64,000 bases of DNA. Source: Salinivibrio sharmensis (GTDB lineage: Bacteria; Pseudomonadota; Gammaproteobacteria; Enterobacterales; Vibrionaceae). Positions 48,192 to 57,474 of the stretch are shown one piece after another. Every line of letters starts with the position of its first letter. The stretch's first letter is position 1. The translations under genes were made by a program, and so were the position numbers. The notes under the pieces were generated by a model. The model saw nothing but the letters and a program-made list of their open reading frames with translations. It did not search any database and was not told the origin of the DNA. Location of the stretch: NCBI RefSeq assembly GCF_001995985.1, contig NZ_MUFC01000003.1:62001-126000 (forward strand), given 5' to 3'.

Positions 48192-50054
48192 ATGAGCCAA
48201 CAGTTTCAGCTTTTACGCGAGCGACGTTTTTTGCCTTATTTTATTACCCAGGCATTAGGCGCGTTTAACGATAACGTCTATAAGAATGTGTTGGTGATCA
48301 TGGTCGCGTTCGCCTCGGCCGATCAACTGCCGATGGATGCCACGCTGTTTATCAACGCCGCCGCTGGTCTGTTTATTCTTCCTTTTTTCCTATTTTCTGC
48401 CTTTGCTGGCGAGCTGGCGGACAAATACGACAAGGCGCTGATCATGCGGCGGGTGAAATGGTTGGAAGTCGTTATTATGTCAAGCGCCGCTGTCGCACTG
48501 TATTATCACGCTTGGAATGTGTTACTCGGCTTACTGTTTTTGATGGGCACCCAATCGGCTTTTTTTGGTCCGGTGAAATACGCATTACTACCACAAACGC
48601 TCAATGACAAAGAGCTTGTTTCAGGCAATGCCTTGGTGGAAACCGGCACCTTTTTATCGATTCTGCTCGGTACCTTGCTGGCGGGCTTTATTGCCCATCA
48701 CCCTGACTCTAACCTGATCTCTGGGATAGCCGTATTAAGTTTTGCGTTGCTCGGCGTCATGTCTGCCCATGCCATCCCTCCCGCCCCCGCAGGAAACCCT
48801 GGACTCAATTTACGTTACCGGCCGGTAGCTTTAATGCGGCAAACCCTGCGCTTTGCGCGTAAAGACAAGGTCACCTTGCAAGCGATACTCGGGATCAGCT
48901 GGTTTTGGTTTCTAGGTGCCAGCTATTTAACCCAGTTTCCCAAATTCACCGCCTCGATCGGTGGCGGTGAAATTGGCGTGTCGTTTCTGCTCACCTTGTT
49001 TTCTGTTGGCATCGCTGTGGGCGCATTGCTGTGCGATAAGCTTTCTGGTCATCGTATCGAGCCCGGCATTGTCCCCTTGGGCAGTTTAGGATTAACCGGC
49101 TTTGGCTTACATTTGTTTTTTGCCACACCAGCCGCTCCAACGCTCCATACCAGCCTGCTTGCTTTTATCACTGATCCAGCCCTGACCTGGGTGTTTATCG
49201 ACCTATTGATGATTGGCGTGTGTGGCGGGATTTTTATTGTGCCACTGTATAGTCTGATGCAACAACGCGCCGATAAAGCCGCGCGTGCGCGTGTGATTGC
49301 CGCCAACAATATTTTCAATGCCTTATTTATGGTGGGCAGTGCGATACTCGGTATCACACTCTTGGTGGTGGTGGAGTTATCTATTGCGCAATTCTTCTTG
49401 GTATTGGCGGTGCTTAACCTTTTAGTGGCGGTGTACGTTAGCAAACTGGTTCCCATCTTTGCGTTGCGCTTTTTTACCTGGATGGTCACCCATACCCTGT
49501 ATCGAGTAAAACACCAAGACTTACACCATATTCCTGAAAAAGGCGGGGCTTTGCTGATTTGTAACCATGTCAGCTATATGGACGCGCTCTTGTTAGCTGG
49601 CGCGTGTCACCGCCCTATCCGCTTTGTAATGTTTGAAGATTTATATCAATTACCAGTGCTACATTGGTTCTTCCGTACCTCAAAAGTGATCCCCATTAGC
49701 CATCGTGGCCGCACGATCCGGGCCGCCATGAACGAGATTCAAAAGGCGCTTGATAATGGCGAAGTGGTGCTGATTTTCCCAGAAGGGCATCTTAGTTATG
49801 ACGGCGAAATCGACCAATTCCGCCGCGGGATGGATATGATTTTGCAACGCTCTCCGGTGCCTGTGGTACCGATGGCGTTACAGGGCCTTTGGGGCAGCTA
49901 TTTTAGCCGTCATGGCGGGAAAGCCATGTTAAAACTGCCCAAGCGGTTTTGGTCTAAAGTCACTGTCGTCGCCGGTCCAGCCGTTGAGCCTGAGCAAGCG
50001 ACCTCAGAGCATATGCGCAATGAAGTCATTCGCCTGCGCGCCGACCGACCTTAG
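48192..50054 (+). CDS. LplT-like MFS transporter fused to PlsC acyltransferase
   Basis: Fusion of 620 residues. Residues about 1-415 form an MFS transporter with LplT character (RFLPYFITQALGAFNDNVYKNVLV at the start, FFGPVKYALLPQTL near 120), which flips lysophospholipids inward. Residues about 420-620 are an acyltransferase with catalytic NHVSYMD (His459, Asp464) and a FPEGHLS motif around Glu531. Together they suggest uptake of lysophospholipid and its re-acylation. E. coli splits this between LplT and Aas, which also carries an acyl-ACP synthetase; that third domain is absent here. The stop codon overlaps menE on the other strand by four bases. Confidence 0.87.
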   Translation: MSQQFQLLRERRFLPYFITQALGAFNDNVYKNVLVIMVAFASADQLPMDATLFINAAAGLFILPFFLFSAFAGELADKYDKALIMRRVKWLEVVIMSSAAVALYYHAWNVLLGLLFLMGTQSAFFGPVKYALLPQTLNDKELVSGNALVETGTFLSILLGTLLAGFIAHHPDSNLISGIAVLSFALLGVMSAHAIPPAPAGNPGLNLRYRPVALMRQTLRFARKDKVTLQAILGISWFWFLGASYLTQFPKFTASIGGGEIGVSFLLTLFSVGIAVGALLCDKLSGHRIEPGIVPLGSLGLTGFGLHLFFATPAAPTLHTSLLAFITDPALTWVFIDLLMIGVCGGIFIVPLYSLMQQRADKAARARVIAANNIFNALFMVGSAILGITLLVVVELSIAQFFLVLAVLNLLVAVYVSKLVPIFALRFFTWMVTHTLYRVKHQDLHHIPEKGGALLICNHVSYMDALLLAGACHRPIRFVMFEDLYQLPVLHWFFRTSKVIPISHRGRTIRAAMNEIQKALDNGEVVLIFPEGHLSYDGEIDQFRRGMDMILQRSPVPVVPMALQGLWGSYFSRHGGKAMLKLPKRFWSKVTVVAGPAVEPEQATSEHMRNEVIRLRADRP

Positions 50055-51439
50055 TCAATCGCTTGGCGTTGCGCCCATTGGGTTAATTGCGCTCGAGACG
50101 GTTTAATCCCCGCCTCGGGCGATAAAGGTGGCCAAGGTAAAAACGCGACCGGGCGTTGATAAGCGGGCAAGCGCCGACAATAGTCAGCCAGCTGCTGGGC
50201 GTTGAGATGGCACCGACTCTGGATAATCGCCAACGGACGCGCCCCGAATTCGCGATCGTCAACCGGAACGACCATGGCCTGACGAATCTCGGCACACTGT
50301 TGCAAATGTGCCTCAATCACCTCGGGCTGAACGTTCTCCCCACCGCAGATAAATTGATTATCCTTCCGCCCGATGATGCGCAGTGTCGGCGGCTGAACGT
50401 CTGTACACCAGCTGGCTAAATCGCGCGAAGCCAGTCCTGTAGAAGCATCAATTGGATGCAGGGCACCCGCTTGCCAAACCCCTAAAGCTAACGTCTCTCC
50501 GCGGTGGATTACCTCACCGTCATCCGCCACCATCAGATCGCGATAAGGCAAGGTGGTGCCCACATCATCCCGTCCATCGGCTCGCTTTAAGGTGACCGTC
50601 GATGCCGTTTCCGTCATCCCATACCCACACCAACAGCTTATCCCTTGTTGTTCTGCCTGCTCCGTCAGTGCACTTGAAATCGCAGCGCCACCGAGCAACA
50701 CGTGAGATAAGGTGGAAGTATCTGGGAATTTTCTCAGTGCAGGCAACACGCGATAGAGCTGCGTGGGCACTAACGAGGCGTGGCTAACATGTGTGAGCGC
50801 CGATGCCATGCTTTCCCCACGACATGGATAGATAGCCAGCTGTGCGCCTTTATACAACCAACGCCATACAATGGCTAAGCCGGAGATATGAAACAGTGGC
50901 AACGATAAGAGCCAACGATCGACGCGGTTTTCTAGAGGTGTCGTCTTATCCGCCAAGCCCAAAAAAGGCAGCATTTGGGTTAAACCGGCAGCACTGGCGA
51001 GATGCTGGTGAGCCGCGTGAGCAATCACCTTAGGACTCCCCGTTGACCCGGAAGTTAAGGTTAACGTCAAAGGCTGATCGGGTTGCCAATGGCTCATCGT
51101 TGGCAGCACATTGACACGTGGTTCACACGAACGGTCAGGCAAAAATTGATAGACGCCAAGTTGACTCAGCACTGTGGCTTGCACCTCGTCACTTAAAGCT
51201 TGATTCAATACCAGCGTTTTTTTCCCTGCCTGCCAAGCGGACAACAACCCTATCACGAGATCTTGTGGCGCCAAGGTGCTGTCAAGCACCACAATGGGCG
51301 CCTCACCCTGTCGAGCTTGTTGGCCAGCCACGAGTGCGGTGAGTTCACCCCAAGTGAGCGGCATCTCGCTATCAATGGCTTTCGCATTCGGTGCCACAGC
51401 CGCCCAGTGCTGCCATGGCCACGTATCAAACCCAAACAT
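50051..51439 (-). CDS. menE: 2-succinylbenzoate-CoA ligase
   Basis: Adenylate-forming enzyme converting o-succinylbenzoate to its CoA thioester in menaquinone synthesis. The 462-residue chain carries the AMP-binding core LTLTSGSTGSPKVIAH near 125-140, CGYGMTETAS around 285-295, and GRKDNQFICGGENVQPEVIE near 360-380. I chose the ATG at 51439, eight bases after the menC stop, over a longer reading that would overlap menC. It is the last gene of the operon and converges on the MFS/PlsC gene with overlapping stop codons; no terminator is visible at the overlap. Confidence 0.92.
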   Translation of the reverse strand: MFGFDTWPWQHWAAVAPNAKAIDSEMPLTWGELTALVAGQQARQGEAPIVVLDSTLAPQDLVIGLLSAWQAGKKTLVLNQALSDEVQATVLSQLGVYQFLPDRSCEPRVNVLPTMSHWQPDQPLTLTLTSGSTGSPKVIAHAAHQHLASAAGLTQMLPFLGLADKTTPLENRVDRWLLSLPLFHISGLAIVWRWLYKGAQLAIYPCRGESMASALTHVSHASLVPTQLYRVLPALRKFPDTSTLSHVLLGGAAISSALTEQAEQQGISCWCGYGMTETASTVTLKRADGRDDVGTTLPYRDLMVADDGEVIHRGETLALGVWQAGALHPIDASTGLASRDLASWCTDVQPPTLRIIGRKDNQFICGGENVQPEVIEAHLQQCAEIRQAMVVPVDDREFGARPLAIIQSRCHLNAQQLADYCRRLPAYQRPVAFLPWPPLSPEAGIKPSRAQLTQWAQRQAID

Positions 51440-51447
51440 GCATTGAC

Positions 51448-52437
51448 TCACAAGGTGTTTATCCACACGAGTGGCTGGTCGTGGAGCGGGATCAATGGCT
51501 GCGACGCCCCTGGCCAGGTGCGATCGAGTTGATGCTGATAAATCCCCAATGTATCGAGTCCTGGCACGACACCAGGGGTCAACCAATCGGCCAATCGTGA
51601 TAATTGCGTTAAGCCCAAACTGGTTTCTAATGCCGAGCTAATCACCGCCGTTTTCCCCAGCGCTTGCGCCCGGCTCACCCATTGCTCAATGGTGGCCAGA
51701 TCGCCGAGTAAGCTGGGCTTAATCACCCAGGCAGATGCCAAATCGTGTTCAAGCAACGCAATGTCGCGTCTATCTGTTAAGCTTTCGTCCCACGCCAAAG
51801 GAAAGCCTAATGCCTGCGCTTGTAAGAGCGACTGGTTAGGATCGGGGCAAGGCTCTTCAATCCAGTGAATTCGTGCCTGGTGCGCCTCACTGAGCCCATT
51901 CCAAAAGCTGGCAAGTTGCTCAGGTTGCCAACGACGGTTCGCGTCAAGGCGCAACCTCAAGTCCGGCAACGCCTCTAACAGGGTCGCGATCATTAACCGA
52001 TCGCGGGCGACCTCATACTCCCCCACTTTAATTTTTGCCTCATAAGGCTGGCCCGCCGGTTGTTGTCCCAGCGTCACCAACAAGGCATCAGGATCCCCCG
52101 TACACACGGGCACATGACGAAAGCCTGACTGAGTGGGCAAACGCTTGTCTAACTCGGCTTGCGCGATACTTAGCCCCCATGCCACGGAAGGAGGCAGTTG
52201 TGGCATGGCAATATTACGATGATCACACCAAACCGCGGTGGCAGCAATTAACGCATGACGTGCCTCAGCAAAGGTTTCTTGGCTAAAACCGGGGAGGGGC
52301 GCTACTTCGCCCCAACCACGTTGTGCTCCCTCGCTTAATTCAACCACCAAGCCCTCTCTCTCCGTTAACGGCTGATCACGGACAAATAAACCGGCATTGA
52401 CTGGCAAGGTGTAGTGATAAATCCGTGCCTGTCTCAT
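51448..52437 (-). CDS. menC: o-Succinylbenzoate synthase
   Basis: Enolase-superfamily dehydratase that makes o-succinylbenzoate from SHCHC. The 329-residue protein shows the barrel catalytic elements AKIKVG (lysine), RLDANRRW, WIEEPC, WDESLTD and VIKPSLLG. Length is close to E. coli MenC (320). It starts eight bases after the menB stop and ends eight bases before menE, so the three are coupled. Confidence 0.93.
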   Translation of the reverse strand: MRQARIYHYTLPVNAGLFVRDQPLTEREGLVVELSEGAQRGWGEVAPLPGFSQETFAEARHALIAATAVWCDHRNIAMPQLPPSVAWGLSIAQAELDKRLPTQSGFRHVPVCTGDPDALLVTLGQQPAGQPYEAKIKVGEYEVARDRLMIATLLEALPDLRLRLDANRRWQPEQLASFWNGLSEAHQARIHWIEEPCPDPNQSLLQAQALGFPLAWDESLTDRRDIALLEHDLASAWVIKPSLLGDLATIEQWVSRAQALGKTAVISSALETSLGLTQLSRLADWLTPGVVPGLDTLGIYQHQLDRTWPGASQPLIPLHDQPLVWINTL

Positions 52438-52445
52438 AGTAACCT

Positions 52446-53312
52446 CTATGGATTACGTGGGAAACGATCAAATTCAGGGCGGCGTTTTTCATTAAAGGCA
52501 TTGCGCCCTTCTTGCCCCTCATCGGTCATGTAAAACATCATGGTGGCGTTACCAGCAAGCTCTTGTAGCCCTGCTTGGCCATCGCAGTCTGCATTTAAAG
52601 CGGCTTTTAAGCAGCGCAGTGCCATAGGGCTGTGCTGGAGAACTTCCCGGCACCATCGCACTGTCTCACGCTCAAGCTCATCCAGCGGCACGACGGTGTT
52701 CACCAACCCCATATCTAGCGCTTCTTGCGCATTGTAGAATCGACACAAGAACCAGATCTCTCGCGCTTTTTTCTGCCCTACGATTCGGGCCATATAAGAC
52801 GCCCCCCAACCACCGTCAAAGCTGCCGACCTTGGGACCCGTTTGGCCAAATTGAGCGTTGTCGGCGGCAATGGTTAGATCGCACATCATATGCAACACAT
52901 GCCCACCGCCGACAGCATAGCCTGCAACAGCGGCGATGACGGGTTTGGGGCAGGTGCGGATCTGGCGCTGAAAGTCCAGCACATTCAAATGATGCGTACC
53001 TTCATCATCTTGATAGCCGCCGTAGTCGCCCCGCACGGATTGATCGCCACCAGAACAAAACGCCTTCTCTCCCAACCCAGTAAGGATAATCACGCCCACT
53101 CGACTGTCGTAACGCGCATCAGCCAACGCTTGCATCATTTCTTTAACGGTTTGTGGCCGGAATGCATTGCGCACCTGGGGGCGGTTAATGGTGATCCGAG
53201 CGATGCCGTCGGCTGATTTATGGTAAAGGATATCGCTGAACGTCAGCGCAGTCGGCACCCACTCGATAGGGGCATAAAGTTCTTGTTCGGTCATTCCCGG
53301 CGTGACAGCCAT
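52446..53312 (-). CDS. menB: 1,4-Dihydroxy-2-naphthoyl-CoA synthase
   Basis: Crotonase-fold enzyme that closes the second ring of menaquinone. The product (288 residues; E. coli 285) contains [17 protein letters not shown], the oxyanion-hole stretch [15 protein letters not shown] and [13 protein letters not shown]. It ends [15 protein letters not shown] chose the ATG with GGGAGAC upstream; the ORF runs 14 codons further. It lies between menH (54-base gap) and menC. Confidence 0.96.
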   Translation of the reverse strand: MAVTPGMTEQELYAPIEWVPTALTFSDILYHKSADGIARITINRPQVRNAFRPQTVKEMMQALADARYDSRVGVIILTGLGEKAFCSGGDQSVRGDYGGYQDDEGTHHLNVLDFQRQIRTCPKPVIAAVAGYAVGGGHVLHMMCDLTIAADNAQFGQTGPKVGSFDGGWGASYMARIVGQKKAREIWFLCRFYNAQEALDMGLVNTVVPLDELERETVRWCREVLQHSPMALRCLKAALNADCDGQAGLQELAGNATMMFYMTDEGQEGRNAFNEKRRPEFDRFPRNP

Positions 53313-53366
53313 AGTGTCTCCCTTTTCTCGGTTGCTTGGGACAAGGCCCGTCATAAAGATAAAAAG

Positions 53367-54146
53367 TCAGGCGAGCGCGTGACTTTGCGTCAGTACCTGC
53401 ACAAATCTATCTGGGTTTTCAACATGGCTGTTGTGCCCCGCTCCTTCTATCGACGTGGCGGGGATGCCAGTGTGTTGCCATAGTGAATGTGCAAGTGAGG
53501 TAAATTTGTTGTCGTGCTCTCCACAAAGGTAGTCAATCGTGACGCCTTGTCGAAAGGCTTCACCCAACCCCGCGCGTAAATTGGCCTGGCGACCCAAGGA
53601 GGTCGCCATCAGCATTTTCGCCACGGCAGGGCCATGATTATCACGACGCGCCGCGACAAGATTGGCCCGCTGCGCATCGGTTAATGAATGAAACACCGGT
53701 TGTCGATACCATTCGGCTAATACCACATCCATTGCTTGATGAGCGAAACGTTCCGCCCAGTTTCTATCGTGCTCAAGCCGCTGCTTACATTGGTTGGAAT
53801 CCATCAAACCTGGGTGACCTGCCTCCAAGAAGACCGCGCGCCAGATGCTGGGTTGGGTGCAGACAAGATGCATGGCAAGGCGCGCGCCGAGCGAGTATCC
53901 AACTAAACACGCCCTTTGGTGCCCCCACACCTGATGACACGTTTGCCGTATTGCTGCCACAGCAGTGGCAAAGTTAACGGCTTGATAGTTCACACTGCCA
54001 CCATGACCAGGCAGATCAATGCACAGCCAATGACAATGGCACATTTTATCCGTCACCGTGCGCCAATCTTCTCCGCTGCCTAAAAAGCCATGGAGAAACA
54101 CCACTTTCTTTCCATGCCGATCGCCGCCTTGCTGGTAACTAAGCAT
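53367..54146 (-). CDS. menH: SHCHC synthase MenH
   Basis: Alpha/beta hydrolase of 259 residues that eliminates pyruvate from SEPHCHC in menaquinone synthesis. The nucleophile serine is in GYSLGAR, the oxyanion strand is VVFLHGFLGSGEDW, and the catalytic histidine is in GAGHNSHVENP. Its start overlaps the end of menD by eight bases, and the menD-menH-menB order is the common one. Confidence 0.92.
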   Translation of the reverse strand: MLSYQQGGDRHGKKVVFLHGFLGSGEDWRTVTDKMCHCHWLCIDLPGHGGSVNYQAVNFATAVAAIRQTCHQVWGHQRACLVGYSLGARLAMHLVCTQPSIWRAVFLEAGHPGLMDSNQCKQRLEHDRNWAERFAHQAMDVVLAEWYRQPVFHSLTDAQRANLVAARRDNHGPAVAKMLMATSLGRQANLRAGLGEAFRQGVTIDYLCGEHDNKFTSLAHSLWQHTGIPATSIEGAGHNSHVENPDRFVQVLTQSHALA

Positions 54147-55905
54147 GTGTCCCCCTGGCTGCCATGGCAGCTAAGCACTCGCTGAGTGCCTGTCCCGCTT
54201 CTCCGGCCGGTGTCACCACTTCAATCACATCGGCGCCGGGGGTGGTGAGTGCCTGATTCACGCTTCGCACGAGATCATGGGCGGTAGCGGGTCGATGGAA
54301 ACCCAAAGAGAATTGTGCCGCGATGTGTTCAAACCCGAGATCATGCGGCATCCGGTAGTAGGTATCACAAAGGGTTTGATCAACCGGCAGCGCATCAAAA
54401 ATGCCACCGCCATTGTTATTCAGGATAAGGATGGCGGCCGGCGCAGACGTCTCCCGCCATAATGCAAGGCTATTAAGATCGTAAAGTGCACTGGTATCAC
54501 CCAGCACCACCAACATCGGATGAGCACGACCTCGCTGCACCCCAGCAGCGCAGGCGAGTAAACCATCAATGCCCGACGCTCCCCGATTGGCAAACACTCG
54601 ATGGCCGGAAAGATCAGACCATATATCGGCTAAGCGGATCGCTAGGCTATTACCGATAAAAATATCTGCATGTTTGGGAAGCAAAGCAGGGAGCTGTTGA
54701 AACACGCTATGCTCCGACAATGCCTTGTGGGAAAAGGTTGTGGCAGCCTGCTGCATCTGATAGTTGGCTTCTCGTATCAAAGTCTGCTGCCATGTCTTGA
54801 CGCTATCAATACCCTCGCCAGGTGCCGAGTAAGCGTTAGCCACTGACTCAGCCAACTCCTGGAGCCAAAGCAACCAATGAGGGGGCGGCACAACAAATTG
54901 CTCTAAAGACAGATGGTTAGGGTCAAGTGCCTGCGAGTGTTCGGTCAGCAACCAATAATGGGCAGTGCTTTGCGCGAGCCATTGGCTAAGACGCTTAGAT
55001 ACTAAGCGCCCACCCAGCTGAATCACCCATTGGGCTTGATTCAACTGCTGGAAAAGATCCGAATGATTAAGCCAAAGATCGTAACCGGGCGCGCTACTTG
55101 CCACCCCTGATTGGGGATCGGCCAGAACAATGGCATGAAGAGACTGTGCCACTTGCTCTACCACAGAAGCAACGCCCTCCGGTACCGCACCTAGGACAAT
55201 CACGGTTCGTGGATATCCATCAACTTTCTGCCCAAAAGACGGTAAATCCGGTACAGAAACACGATGCCCATGATGATGGTGGTGGATATAAGGCTTATCA
55301 CTTTGCCACCAGCGCGCGATAGGTGCTCGCACTCTTTCCTCTTCGACCATATCGCGTTCGCCATAAAAGGGCTCTCGAAATGGGCAATTAATATGCACGC
55401 TTCCGCCCTGCTCTGCTTGGCGAGCAAGTAGCTGATCCACTCTGGTGAGTAACGCCGGCAAAGGGAGCTCAGCGGTCGGTGCCGGAAGCGCCAATTCCGC
55501 GGTCACATGGGACGAAAACAGGCCTGATTGGGTAATCGCTTGATTCGCGCCACAATCGATTAATTCAAACGGGCGGTCAGCAGAAAGAATCACTAACGGT
55601 TCACCGGTTAAACCACTTTCCACCACAGCAGGCAGCAAGTTTGCCACCGCGGTCCCTGAGGTCACGATCACAGCGATAGGCTCTCGGACACTCTTGGCCA
55701 AACCAAGGGCAAGGTAACCTAGCCCGCGCTCATCAAAGTGACGGTGGATTGTCACCGAACGTTGGGGATGCTGACTTTGTTTCACCGCGGCCAGCGTCAA
55801 CGGTGTGGAACGTGAACCGGGCGCGACACAAATATGCCTGATGCCTAGGCGCGATAGTTCTTCTATCACAACCTCTGCCCAGGTGTGTGTGAGAGAAAGC
55901 GACAT
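54139..55905 (-). CDS. menD: SEPHCHC synthase MenD
   Basis: Thiamine-diphosphate enzyme that adds succinic semialdehyde from 2-oxoglutarate to isochorismate, the first committed menaquinone step. The 588-residue chain begins with WAEVVIEELSRLGIRHICVAPGSRSTPLTLA, has the family TSGTAVANLLPAVVE, and ends with ThDP-binding VVLGDTSALYDLNSLAL and LNNNGGGIFDAL. The ATG shares a base with the menF stop (TAATG). Length is close to E. coli MenD (556). Confidence 0.95.
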   Translation of the reverse strand: MSLSLTHTWAEVVIEELSRLGIRHICVAPGSRSTPLTLAAVKQSQHPQRSVTIHRHFDERGLGYLALGLAKSVREPIAVIVTSGTAVANLLPAVVESGLTGEPLVILSADRPFELIDCGANQAITQSGLFSSHVTAELALPAPTAELPLPALLTRVDQLLARQAEQGGSVHINCPFREPFYGERDMVEEERVRAPIARWWQSDKPYIHHHHHGHRVSVPDLPSFGQKVDGYPRTVIVLGAVPEGVASVVEQVAQSLHAIVLADPQSGVASSAPGYDLWLNHSDLFQQLNQAQWVIQLGGRLVSKRLSQWLAQSTAHYWLLTEHSQALDPNHLSLEQFVVPPPHWLLWLQELAESVANAYSAPGEGIDSVKTWQQTLIREANYQMQQAATTFSHKALSEHSVFQQLPALLPKHADIFIGNSLAIRLADIWSDLSGHRVFANRGASGIDGLLACAAGVQRGRAHPMLVVLGDTSALYDLNSLALWRETSAPAAILILNNNGGGIFDALPVDQTLCDTYYRMPHDLGFEHIAAQFSLGFHRPATAHDLVRSVNQALTTPGADVIEVVTPAGEAGQALSECLAAMAARGTHA

Positions 55906-57203
55906 TAGCAGGCTCCGAGTCTGATGGCGTCTTTTTCAGGCACCGTGCAAGCAGGCAAACACTGACGGAGAGTCGTGAGCTTATTGTCCAGCTCTTGCCA
56001 CTCAGCATCCGGATCCGACCCAGGGACAATACCGGCGCCGGCATATAAGTCCACGGTATTCTCGGTCACTTGGGCACTGCGTATCGCCACACAAAATTGG
56101 CTTTCACGCTGAGACAGATAACCGACCGCACCGCTATAACGGCCACGTGCGATGCCTTGCTCGGCTAAAAAGGTGCGCGCGTTTTCACGCGGCAAACCGG
56201 CCACCGCGGCGGTGGGCTGTAAGGCACTGAGCAGCACAGCATCATCGACACCTGGCCCGATGATGGCGCTGATACGACGACGTAAATGCTGAAGATGGCG
56301 AAGTACAATCAGATGCGGTTCAGGGTCAACCGTAATGGTTAAGGCATGACGGCGAAGCCCGGCGAAAATATCGTCCACCACCAGCTGATTCTCGTGCACG
56401 TTTTTCGTGTCACTTAATAGCCACTCGCCAAGATGGTGATCTTCACTAAAGCTTGCGCCACGACGAACTGTCCCTGCCACCGCTTCTGTGGTCACACGAC
56501 AATCGCGGCGGCGGTATAGCCGCTCTGGGGTTGAACCAACAAACGCGTCATCAGGACTCGTCGAAAAAAGAAAGTGAAAACTCTCGACATTGTGTTGTTG
56601 GCTGTGATTTAAAAGCTGTCCTGCGCTCAACGGTGCATCAAGCGTTAGCCGCGTTTGGCGCGCCAGTACGACTTTTTTGAGCGGCGTCTGCGCCATTTGT
56701 GTTAATGCACAGCGCACTGATTGACACCATTGGTGATGGTTGGGGGTGTGCGTTTCATCGCGCACTACCGTTTGCCCTGCCGCCAAAGGACGGCCTTGCC
56801 AAATCACCTGATTAAGTACCGCTTGACTGTCGCACTCTGCAGTAAGGTTGATGCTCAATTGCCACTGATGATCACGCCTAATTAGCTCCACCACCGGCAA
56901 GAAAAAATCTCCTCTTCCGGGGGCATCATCAAAGGCCACACAGCCCCAAATGCGCTGGTCAGGCAACAGACTGGCTTGGGCCGCTTGTAGCTGAGAAAAC
57001 TGACGGCCAGCGCCCAGTACCAATACTTCTTCACGACCATCGCGTGATTGCCAATAAGTCTTCGGGTAAACAGGCTGTGCATCCAACCAAGCAACGGGCG
57101 ACAAATCACCTGGCCAAGTAAACGCCATGGTCAATTGTGCAGGCGCTTGACTGATCGCTACTTGGCTTTGTAAATGATTAGCCGCTTGAATCAAGGTAGT
57201 CAC
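55905..57203 (-). CDS. menF: Isochorismate synthase MenF
   Basis: Chorismate-to-isochorismate isomerase, first enzyme of the operon, 432 residues as called. The C-terminal chorismate-binding domain shows KKVVLARQTRLTLD, FVGSTPERLYRR, TEAVAGTVRRG, PTAAVAGLPREN and YAGAGIVPGSDPDAEWQELDNK. I prefer a GTG start at 57203, since GGAGG lies five bases upstream; the ORF opens at a TTG (57242) with no ribosome-binding site. The operon menF-D-H-B-C-E is divergent from alaA. There is no menA or ubiE gene in the window. Confidence 0.93.
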   Translation of the reverse strand: MTTLIQAANHLQSQVAISQAPAQLTMAFTWPGDLSPVAWLDAQPVYPKTYWQSRDGREEVLVLGAGRQFSQLQAAQASLLPDQRIWGCVAFDDAPGRGDFFLPVVELIRRDHQWQLSINLTAECDSQAVLNQVIWQGRPLAAGQTVVRDETHTPNHHQWCQSVRCALTQMAQTPLKKVVLARQTRLTLDAPLSAGQLLNHSQQHNVESFHFLFSTSPDDAFVGSTPERLYRRRDCRVTTEAVAGTVRRGASFSEDHHLGEWLLSDTKNVHENQLVVDDIFAGLRRHALTITVDPEPHLIVLRHLQHLRRRISAIIGPGVDDAVLLSALQPTAAVAGLPRENARTFLAEQGIARGRYSGAVGYLSQRESQFCVAIRSAQVTENTVDLYAGAGIVPGSDPDAEWQELDNKLTTLRQCLPACTVPEKDAIRLGAC

Positions 57204-57474
57204 GACATCCTCCAACCGCCTAGGCGGCAGTGCTCTTTGCAAGTCAATCCGTACTCTTTTTATGTAGCACGTTATTCTTGCTTGTCAGTCTACCTGTGAG
57301 CGTCTTTTGCGAATATGCGCTAGATCAGTTATCTGTCAAACTTGGTCGATTTTTTTGTTCCATTCCTGGCAGTGAAACTTTATCTGCCCAAGTCTTTCGA
57401 ATTGGCAAACAAATAGTGTAAGTTACCAAAAAAGCCTAATAACAATTTTCACCTTTTTATTTACAGGAACGTTA

